Of a DNA stretch of 64,000 bases, positions 37,378 to 49,300 are shown in pieces; position 1 is the stretch's first letter, and every line of letters starts with the position of its first letter. The notes under the pieces were generated by a model. That model was not told the origin of the DNA, searched no databases, and saw nothing but the letters and a program-made list of their open reading frames with translations. Made by a program: the position numbers and the translations under genes. Location: NCBI RefSeq assembly GCF_905475395.1, contig NC_058337.1, forward strand, positions 11,768,983 to 11,832,982. The letters are read 5' to 3'. Source of the stretch: Chrysoperla carnea (Eukaryota > Arthropoda > Insecta > Neuroptera > Chrysopidae).

Positions 37378-40300
37378 ATGTATGTAAACCTCTCATAACT
37401 TTTGAACGGCTTGTCCAATTTGATCGCGGTTGGTGCCATTCGAAAGGGCTTGACCAAACTTAGATTTTGAGGCTTATTCGAACCGATAGATTTCGAGAAA
37501 TTTCAAAAACTAATCAGCTCTCAACATAAAAAAACCACGTCGATCATCACCAGTCCGGTCAAAATCGGTTGATTTGTTCGTGAGTTATCGTTGACGAAAG
37601 AAAACCCAAAAAAGCGTTTTTTCGGAATAACCTCAAAATTTTTTGTTCTATCAATTGAAACTTAAAGATTCTTCATGAAGCTTCAAAAACTGCGTCGAAT
37701 GTCACCAACCGCGTGAAAATCGGTTTATTCATTCTAAAGTTATCGCGATACTTAGCGGGAAGTTACAGGGATGACCTGCAGGGTCAACCGTTTTCCAATT
37801 TTTTTTTTTGTTTACAGTAAAATTTTTTTTTTTTTTCTCCACTCTTTGCATAATTAAAAAAACAGAAACAGTTTATTTTTATAAATAATGTATTTTACTA
37901 TAAAAAATGTATATTTAATATCTAAGAAAAATATAACAACTTATTACAATTACATTATTATTATCATTTTTACAATTACAAATAACTTATTATTAATTAA
38001 CACAATTTAAATTTATACTTCATACGTAGAATTAATTATTAACCCTTCGGTCATCACGTGCGGTTTTTATCGACTAAAATATAAACAATTATTTCTATTG
38101 ATTTCTTTGAAACTTTGCAAACAGCAAATTACAAAAGCTTCTATTTTATCCTTTTTTTTTACAATTATTTAAATAAAAGCTAATCGATAATAATTATTTT
38201 TAAAATTTGCATATTTTATAATAAATCATTTATATACCAATATCATTATTTCGAGGTTTTTATCTATATATATATATTAATGTTATGTTCGTTTGTGTAT
38301 TGCTTACGGACTCAAAAAGTTCTGCATCGTTTGAGATCAATTTTTTACGATATACAACCTGCTTCGAGGATAGTCTTTATCTATTTTTAATCTCCAGGGA
38401 GTGGAAGAGTGGGATGGTTATGAGAATGAAATTTTTTATATGGAAAACTCATGTAAATAATTTTTATACAAATATGGATCAATTTCAATTCAACTTTGCC
38501 TAAATATCGTGTTACTAGTTATACCATGTATATATGAAATATACATAGTATATTAAGTTTAGTCCAAAGTTTGTAACGCCTAAAAATATTCATACAAAAA
38601 AAAATTTGGTATAGGTGTTCATAGAATCACCTAATTAGTCCATTTCCGGTTGTCCGTCCGTCCGTCCGTCTGTGGACACGATAACTCAAAAACGAAAAGA
38701 GATATCAAGATGAAATTTTTATAGCGTACTCAGAACCTAAAAACTGAGGTCAAGTTCGTAAATGAGCAATATGGGTCAATTGGGTCTTGGGTCCGTAGGA
38801 CCCATCTTGTAAACCGTTAGAGATAGAACAAAAGTTTAAATGTAAAAAATGTTCTTTATAAAAAAATAAACAACTTTTGTTTGAAACATTTTTTTGTAAA
38901 CATCACTGTTTACCCACGAGGGCGCTTATTAGGTGCAAATTTTATAGTATGCATTAATATGGGAATATCAGTGTGTGTGTAGCTATTTAAAAGTGGATAT
39001 CTTTTTTTATTAACGTGACGTCAAAAAACAAACGATTGCTTCATCAACACTGTCTATACATGGTATTTCAACAATTAACACAGTCAATTGTTTGTTTTCA
39101 CTTGTTTTTATTTTAATTTTATGTGTTAAATAATATTTACAAATTTCTAATTGGCATTCTCACAAGCAGTATGTTAAGGCGCAATTCCACTGAGGCAACA
39201 TGTAGCATGCAGCACTGAAGTATGCTATACATACTCTTTCAATAGAGATAGAGGGAACACAAAGCGACAAAAAATATGTCTACTTGCCGCATGCTACAAG
39301 TTGAACAATGTCGTCGTCTATCCAACAGTGAACGAATCGGTGCGGCTTGTAGCATGCAACATGGAATCTGGACTAATTTAATTTAATTGTTTGCTACGTT
39401 GTCGCGCGCCTATAATAAGCAACACTTGACAACAAATATCGAGCGACATGTCGCCCAGTGTTGCCTCAGTGGAATTGCGCCTTTAGTAATGTCTTTTTAT
39501 TAATCGAAAATCGTAAACTATATTTTATCGTTGTACGAAAAATTTGAAACAATGGTTGTTAAGTTCGAATCAGCAGAAATTGGCAAATCATTGAAGATAG
39601 AAACTTGAATTCTTTAACAGATTTCTAAAGGAATGAATATTTGATACAGAACTACTAATAGTTACGGCTCTATAAAATATCTACTAAATTTTTTCTTTTT
39701 TGTCATAAGCACGCATGTTCTTCCTATTCATAAACAATCGAATATTTTCAAATATACCCAAGCGGTGGGGGTATTAAAAAACATGACGTGTACATTACGA
39801 AACTGTTATCTCGACGAAAGGGGATATGGGGAGAGGGGTGAAAGTGGGGATGAATGATCGAATGTCTTCAAATATATCCAAGTTTGGTACCAAATAAAAG
39901 GGTATGATATGTATTTACATAAGAAAACTGTAAGTTATATGAAAATCAGTTCAACCGGCGGTTTAACAAAATTTACTAGATACTTCTCATCTATTTCCAT
40001 GCAACCATAATAACCACCAGCAAAATGTGGCGGGGTACAGCTAGTAGTACATAGATATGAATATTTTTTGTTCAGTATCCACCTAAAAATTAGGTACTTA
40101 TTACATCATTAATCTTATCTAAATATCTGAACATTAATACCTAATTGAAAAATAATATTGAAGTCAAATAAATATTCATTAAAATATCTCCTTGGAATCT
40201 TGAACTCACGAATGTTCCAAAAAAATTTTGGGTACTATATAAATCTTAGAAACAAATCTGAATACACAAATATGATAATTTTAAACTAATTTTAAGTTTA

Positions 40301-43300
40301 AAGAGAATACATTTGAAATATTTATGCCTTCTTTACAATAATATTTTAAGTTTAAGTTTTCTTTTGTATTATGAAATCATTAAGCGAGAAATTTCATACA
40401 GTGGAATTTTTCATATAACAAGTGAAAACATTGACTAAAATAGTTGTTCAAATACCATGCATAGACAGTGTTGATTACTCTATCACATTATACACACATA
40501 CATGTCACACATACGTAACTGATATCCCTATATAATACATACGATACAATTTACGCCTAATTTGCGCCCTCACGGGTAAACTGTGATGTTTAGGAAAAAA
40601 TGTTTCAAACAAAAGTTGTTTATTTTTTGATAAGGAACATTTTTTACATTTAAACTTTTGTTCTATCTCTAACGGTTTACAAGATGGGTCCTACGGACAC
40701 ATAGGTCAAGACCAAATTGACCTATGTTGCCCATTTACGAACTTGACCTCACTTTTTACGTCCTGAGTACGCTGTAATAATTTCAGCTTGATATCTTTTT
40801 TCGTTTTTGAGTTATCGTGTTGGAGGACAGACGGACAGAACGGACAGACTCCGAAAATGGACTAATTAGGTGATTTTATAAGCACCTATACCAACCAAAC
40901 TTGGGACTAAACTTAGTATACCTTGCATATTACATATATGTATGGTATAAAAATATCTCTTAGTCCAGGATACCAGGCAAAGATATTGCCTTATGGGGCT
41001 CATATTAATTCGTCAGAACTTGCGTTATGAGCATTTATCTCACGCTGAACTTAAAACATAAATACCTTTTATTTTTCAAATGGTATATGTGATCTATCTT
41101 CATATAATTTTATCTATTTTCGAATTATTTTTCAGTTTTTTTCAACCTATCTATGATTTTTTTTAAGTATAACTCCTTCTGAAATTGTGAGAGTTTCTCT
41201 CATCAAGAGATATATTAACTAAGAAAGTCTCTGTTTGTTAGTTTAATTTGAGGTCGTACTCAATAAATTATTAAAACTTGTGATAGTAATATGTTGAAAT
41301 TAGTTAAAAATGAATGTATATATAATATTGTAGATTATTTCTCTGCTGAATATTTTCACTCTCAAACATCATTTGATAATCACATAGTCAAATTAATTTG
41401 AATTAACGAGTGCATCAAAAAATAAATTATTATAAAATTATGTAGAGGTTATGATTTACTAAGTTAAAGAATATTTATAACGCGAAATATTTGACGCATT
41501 CTTGAACAGTTGACGAGTGAGCAAATCTCTCATCATGCGACTTAAGGTGACCACAATTAACGCGCGAAGACAGTTCACGCGAACAATTGACGCGAATGCT
41601 GACGAGTTAAAGAGAATGAATATTAAATAATTACGTATTCGTTATTATAATATTTTTTAGAAGTTTTAGTTTTCTTTTGTATTATGGAATTACTTATGCG
41701 TGAAATTTATACAGTGGAATTTTTACATTTAACAAGTGAAAACACACAATTGACTGAGTTAATTGTTGAAATACCATGCATAGTCAGTGTTGATTTATTT
41801 ATCACATTACACATACAAACATGTGACACATACATAACTGATAATCAAGTATAGTACATATTATAAAATTTCCGCCTAATGTTTATCCTCACGGGTAAAC
41901 AGTGATGTTTACGAAAAAATGTTTCAAACAAAAGTTGTTTAATTTTTGATAAGGAACATTTTTTACATTTAAACTTTTGTTCTATCTCTAACGGTTTACA
42001 AGATGGGTCCTACGTACCCAAGACCCAATTGACCTATGATGCTCATTTACGAACTTGACCTCATTTTTTACGTCCTGAGTACGCTGTAAGAATTTCAGCT
42101 CGATATCTTTTTTCGTTTTTAAGTTATCGTGTCCACAGACGGACGGACAACCGGAAATGGACTAATTAGGTGATTTAGTGAACACCTATGACAAAATTTT
42201 TTTCCTAGCATCATTATTTTTAAGCATTACAAACTTGGGAGTAAACTTAATATACTATGTATATTTCATATATACATGGTATAAAAATATCTTTTGGTTC
42301 GGGATACCAGGCAAAGATATCTTGAGTCTTATGAGGCTCATATTAATGGTAAACAAGTGAAAACAAAAAATTGACTGAGTTAATGGTTGAAAAACCATAT
42401 ATAGACAATGTTGATTATGCAATCGTTGGTTTTTTTAAGTCATTTAAGTAAAGACAAATAGTCACTCTTAGATAGCCATATATAAATACATGTCACACTA
42501 TTAACTATATAATTTGCGGCCTCACGAGTAAACAGTTATGTCTACGAAGAAATATTTCCAACAAAAGTTGTTTATTTTTTTATAAGGAAGATTTTTTACA
42601 TTTAAACGTTTGTCCTACTCTTACTCTAACGACTTACAAGATGGGTTCTACGGACCTATGACCCAATTGACTTATTGTGCTCTTTTACGAACTGAACCTC
42701 ACTTTTTACGGACTAAACTTAGTATGCCTTGATATATTTCATACATACATGATATAAAAAGTGAACTTGAAGATACAAATATTGATGCTACGAACAAAAT
42801 TTTGGTATAGGTATTAAATAAAATTGTCTAAGTAGTCCATATCCGGTCGTCTGTTCGTCCGTCTGCCTGTGTGTCCGTTCGTCACCACGATAACTCAAAA
42901 ACGAAAAAATATATCAAGCTGAAATTTTTGTAGCGTGCTCAGAAAGTAAAAAATGAGCTTGAATTCATAAATGAGCAACATAAGTCAATTGGGTCTTGAG
43001 TCCGTAGGACCCATCTTGTAAACGGAAGCAGGTAGCTTCAACTAGAAAATTTGAAGGTAGTTTCAAACGAAAAAAAAAAAGAACAATAGAATACTTTCGC
43101 AAATTATCGTAAACCAAAACAAATTAATTTTGTTTGTTTTTTAAAATTTTTCTAATTTATTAAAAATAATGCAAGCACTGACATTCAACACTTTCTTTAC
43201 AGTGTGTTTCAATAATTAACTCAGTCAAATATTTGTTTTCATTTGTATTTTAATTATTTTTTGTAGTTTTTTTTGATAAACTTCGGAAGGAATGCTTATG

Positions 43301-46300
43301 ATAAAAATGATTCCCCTTGATATAATAAAAATAAAAACATAGACATTAAACAAAAGAGTAATTAAATTAATTCTTTCAATGTAGATATAGGAGGTATGTT
43401 GCATTGACAAATAAAATTTATAATTTATATATTAGCCACAAGGTCAAGTTCAAGTGCTTACTTACAATTAGTTAAAATATTTATTATTTAAAAAGTATTC
43501 ATAGAATTTCAAGTAGTTAACCTTATGATGTTTAAAAAATTCTGAGGTATATATGTATAACAAAACAATAATCATTACATTAGATACCATTAGATTGAAA
43601 AGCATGCAATTCATTATGTTCACGCACTCACAATCATTTTAAATGATTTAAAATGAATTCAAGGGAATCAGTAGTCAACATCAGTATCTACGCGAGTATC
43701 TACTTTCGCTAGGATATATTAAAGTAATATTATTGTCATTGATGGAATAAGCTGTACAATATGACCTAGAAAGTTCTGAGCTATTCTTAAAAGGTGTTTT
43801 ATGAGAACTTCTCTATCCTTCTCAAACAACTTGTTTAGATTTTTATCTTTCTCATACTATTTTGAGCACTTTTGTTCTAAGCCAAATATTTGTCAGTCGA
43901 AAGTTAGTTTGACTGAAGTTTTCTGCAGTCAATATCGATTTTGACTGATTATTAATGAAGTTTAATATTAATTGAAGCCTCCAGACTTGCAGGCAATATC
44001 GATTCTGACTCATTTTTTAATCCACCTAAAGCATGTTGTCCATAACGTTTTTTCAGTCAGAATTAAATCCAGTCAGATTTTGGCTGAAATACAGTTTTGA
44101 GCTCAATATTTTTATAGCAACTCGCAGAAAATTTGATTATAGATATTTGAAAGAATATAAACTAACTAATAAATAATATAAATAAAAATTTTAACAAACA
44201 TTTTTCCCCCACCATCTCGAAAGCTTTACATTAACGGAAACGAAGTTAAATACAAAGGTTCATCACAATTTCATGTTTCATCGACTTTCTATCATCAAAG
44301 TAGGCATTGAAATATGCTACCTTTTACGATATGCAGTTTCTATCATGTTATTGTATTGCAAATACGTACTTAACCCCGAATTTTAACATTTTTTCGCAAA
44401 TGATTCGAAAACGGTTCATAATATATCAGATCAAAATAAGAAATACGAACTTTCGTTCTTGGAAAATTAATACTTTCTAAGCTGTCCAATTCATTGAATG
44501 TATAGTGAAGAGCTGTAAGATTTTTACCTCGGAATCCTGCAGGGCCAATCAATGAATCTTTGAGGGAGCCACTCTTTCTCGGGGGTTGAAAAATTTATGC
44601 TGATAGGCAATATTTTGCTAATATTAGTTAATTTCGACAGCTCTTTAATTAACCAACGTTTTTTTCTTTTAATTAAACTCTTGTAGTTTTCGATGCAAAT
44701 TTTATTAAATAGGAATAATACTAATAAATTAATTAATTTTTATGATTTTTCAGAGGACACAAGTTTGACTGCTCGCACTGATGATATATTTTTAACAAGA
44801 TTCTTAAGAGCAAAAGCATATCATATTAATTCAGCATATTACATGGTCAGTATTCAATTTTGTTTACTTTTAAATTATTAATTAATTTTTATTATGAATT
44901 TAAGTTGTACATAGTGTGAGAAGGAATAGAAAATATTTTATTTACATATTTAGATCAAAATTTAAAAAACCCCCGACAAATTTTGCGGATACGGAACTCT
45001 GAAATCGCACTTGAAACATAACTAAGAACACTTAGTTATATATAGTCTCCATCATATTACCTTTAAACGAAACCAAAAAACTCAAAATCATTCGGTTCAT
45101 CCGTCCAGGCGCTACGATGGCACAGACAGACAGACACATACACATAGCGGTCAAACTTATAACACCCCCTTTTTTATGTTAATTGTCATAATTATGGGTC
45201 CTATTCTCAAGCGTTAATAGAAATAAAAATAGTAAATTATGCATCTTATTATGCAATTATTTTGCATCTCTAAATACGTACCTAAAATGGTATAGGTACT
45301 AGCCTTCCTGAAACACCCTGAATATCAATATACACGGTGTACTGTTATTGACTGCAGATCGTCGGCCTACAGAATAAGCTCATAAAGACGAAGGAAAAAG
45401 TCATTTACCAATTTTTGGATCTGGGCCCTAATTTAGGCGCTACGGGTATGACAAAAATTGATAAATTGGTAAATTCACTGACTATCATTCGATAACCAGT
45501 AGCCAATGATAATCAGTAGATGTCATTTAATAACATTTAACTCAAGAAGGGATATGAACTGATTTCAATTGGATTATATTATTTTGAAAAAAAAAAAAAA
45601 AAACATTTAAAAAAAACTATTTGTATATTTGTATAAGTTAATGGCTTTTACGTAAACACCTTTTTTTCACAAGTCTTGCGACTATTCGTATATCCACTGC
45701 CACGTCTTGTGACTATTTAACATAATGTTGGAAGTCGAAGAACTTAATTAAGCTCAACACACACTGGCCTTGTAAGAAAAAAGCTTTTTCATAAAAGTGC
45801 TTAAGGTATTTACATACCGTAAAAATGAAAATGATACCAAAAATTTGAAATTTTATTTATCAATTAAGGAATTATATTTTTATTTGCCTTTTGTGAAAAA
45901 TTCATATTGATTCCCTGAACGGTTTATGAGAAATATACTCTCGAAGTCAGTGTTTTTACCAAAAATAGTTTTTCATTTTTGTGCCCTGTTCTTAATTTTG
46001 GTATGATTATAAAGCTTAAAATTGAGGATTATTATTTTGATTGAAGTTTTTTTGTGTAAATGGTAACGATCGGGTCGTATCTTTCGCAACCCTTCGTTTT
46101 CTCATGCCCAGTGCTATCGAATAATTCATTCGGCGAACATGGCAAAGTCAAGAAGGCAACACTATCGTAGCGATTTTTTTAAATGGAAAACTAGCTTTTC
46201 TATAAATTATGCATGCAATTCCCTAGTTAATTTCTTGTTTCAATCAACCGTGAAAAACTTTTAAACTCTCTTCTATACAGAAGCGAAAAAATAAGAAACC

Positions 46301-49300
46301 CAAATATGTCACCATTTTATGGTGTTACTCTGCTCCATTTTGGGGTAAAAAAAAAAGACAATCACTTTCGCTTACAATATTAGTATACAAAACAAAGGAT
46401 ATGATGGTGAACTGTGGATACCTTAATCTTATATATTATTACTCTAGCAATGTTTTTCTGTCCTTCCCTTCTTCTTTATTCCTTTATCAAATTCCATGAT
46501 TCACCTCGTATTTTCATCCTTATTATGTCTTGGTTTGACGAAAAATATACTCACGGTCTAAAAATGTACATCAGGAAAAAAAAACCAAATAATTTGAACG
46601 AAAAAATGTCTCAAATTTAAATAATAAGTTTTATTGAGCATACCTGTTACTTTTCTCCTAATATTAATTTGAGGAATTTTGTTTTTTTTACCACTTTTCT
46701 ACGAAATTTGTTGTTTGTTGATTTTAGCCACAAGTTTCGGTAACTACGGCAGCGGACTTACTAGTATACCAATATTTTACCAACAGGTCTGTACAATCAA
46801 GTACATAACTCAATACAAACAATTAAGGTCATTAAACAGCGAACTCAACAAGGTCTTGTTTTATAAACAAGTAAACATTAAATAAATATTTACACTAATT
46901 TATTATTGTTTATTAAATGCAGTGAGTGATTGCTATGAAAATAAATTCGTTTAAGACACTCAAAACTTCACTTATTTTATTACCCGACTGCGTGCCGCAA
47001 AGGAGTGGTAATGTGTTTATCAGTCTATACACCGTGTTCTGTTATTGAATGCAGAAACCCGGCTTACCAAAATAAGCTCATTAAGTGCAACAAAAAAACT
47101 CTTTTCCAAATTTGGATCTAATTTGGAAGATACGGGTATGGCAAAAATGGATAAATTTGTTCATTCACTGACTATCATTCGATAACCAGTAGCCAATGAT
47201 AATCAGTAGATATATTTTAAATTTCACTGTATAATGCAAGGGATTTTTAAAAAAGTGCAAAATTATTTAATTGGATCTGGCCAAATATCCCACTATTTAT
47301 ATTTTCATTATATTTTTGTGAGAAAACAATAAAAACTCAAGACTGCAGGACTGCACTTGTGAAGTCCGCCAAATTTTGCACTAAATTTCCTGATAAAATA
47401 GTATTGTTTTGATTTAGTCAACACCTTTAAAACATTACAAAAGAATTTTACTACATATATTATAGCTGCTATTGTTATCCATGAATTGCTACTCGCTATA
47501 TTCAGGGGTATTTCATTTCATTAAAAAAGTGTATTTCGGACAGGCCCATGCACACAAGAAGGGTTTTAGGGGTCAAAATCCCTCCAATTGAGAATCTGTC
47601 TACATAAATTTTGAATTAACTATATAGTCCTCTAAATGCACCCATTTATGAGACGCACTTCCACTGATGAATCAGTTATTCGTGCATTTTTTGAGCTCGG
47701 TACCTTATTTTGCCTTGTTTTTGAATCGACCTAGAATTTTGGAATATACAGATTGATTCAATTGAAGATCATATCGATTTTTAAATCTTCGCAACATTTT
47801 CTCAAACTTTGCTTGTATCTTTCTCAACAAACAAATTTTTGGAAAACTTTTGATGAAAATACTTGCTCGACTTTTTTTAACATTGCCGGAAGTTCACTCG
47901 AAGCACTCGATATTTGCAACAAAGATGCGTTTCCGAATGTGTACCAAATACTTCGCTTTCTGGCTGTTTGCCTGTGCGACGAATGAACGCTCCTTTTTAA
48001 CCATGCGTCTCTTTAAATTTTAGATCGTTTTAGCCTCGCTCAATATACATCGCGGTGTAGAGATCGATGCCCACAGAGTTTTGAAAAAGTTTTTTTCTGT
48101 AGCGCGCAGAATTAAGTTATTGAAAAATAGTGACTAAGTATCACATTTTGATTTAATTAAATGTTCCCTATTTCTCGAAAAAAAACCATTTCTTCTCTGC
48201 CTTGGATAATGCCTGAGCATGATCCTGATTCCGGGAATAAATTCCAACGAATTGTCGACATCAAAGTTAAATAAATTAATGTGAATAATGTAGTTCCATT
48301 ATTTTATTTTATGTTTTAAATCTACTAATTTAAAAGTCCCCGAAGCAAATTTACCACCTTGGTAATTTTGCACCTTATAATAATTATTACAAGCTTTGAT
48401 ATTCAATTCAGTACATGTTGATTTTCGGTTCGGTTATAGTTTATTTAATGAAAAAATTGGAGGAATTAAATATCAGTGATCTTTTCTGTGGGCATTGGAC
48501 GGCTTTGTGCAAACTTTTCTTTGAAGCAAAGTGAATATGATGAATGCATCAAGGTAAACATGATATGAATAATCTATAAACAATTGAAGAGAGAAGAGAT
48601 GGAAAAGAAAAGAGAAATTTAGAAAGAGTTGTGGTTGGCATCTGAACAATATTATGTCTATAAAAAGCATATTTCCTTATTATCACTTACTTAATAGTTC
48701 AGAATACAAAGAATTTTTTTCTGCGTTAAATTACACAAGTAATTTTTTTAAAAAATAAATTCAGTATCACGTACTGAATGTAAATGCACAAAATCCTTAC
48801 AAAAATAGGCGGAGGAAATATCGTAATGACCTTTATTCCGTATAATTAAATTTTCTATCTTTTATGAACAAAATTTTTAACGGTTAGTCGCTATTTTTGC
48901 AGGAAAGAAGGCAAATTATTTTTTGATAATTATGTCACTAATTAATTAATTTTTTTTATATATTTATGGAATTTCCATCATCATAACAATATGCATACCT
49001 CTTTTTTATTAACATTACACCTGATGGTTAAAGCACTTAACGCTTTTTAACTTTTGGAGTACAAGTTTTAAGCAATTTGTAGATGTAAAAGTTATTAACA
49101 TTTGCTTGTTTTAACAAATATTAGAAAAGATATCGGTCAAACAGTCAATATGTAAATTGTTATAGCCATATAAGTCATAAACGGAGAGTCATACAAAAAA
49201 AAAGAAAAAAATTGCTACAAAAAAAGACAGGGAATTTTTGGTCTAAAGTGCACGGTTACGGAGATATAAGACGTAACTTTTTTTTCAAGGATTGTTCCTT

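Larger units (their letters stand above)
38263..40044 (+). mobile_element. Helitron-like element interrupted by two later insertions
   Basis: The 5' end is A|TCTATATATATATATTAATG. The 3' end is CTAG|T, preceded by a CCACC...GTGGCGG hairpin. Between them sit an ATACCATG-family copy (38521-39104) and a Harbinger-like element (39177-39482). Pairing these two ends as one element is an inference from orientation and matching style. Confidence 0.5.

Noticed and set aside
37211..37396. 61-codon minus frame with (HT)n
   Set aside because: Produced by the (GT)n microsatellite inside an inverted-repeat element.
47753..47986. 77-codon frame as an independent gene
   Set aside because: Continuation in another frame matches a hAT dimerisation region, so it is a transposase relic, not a host gene.
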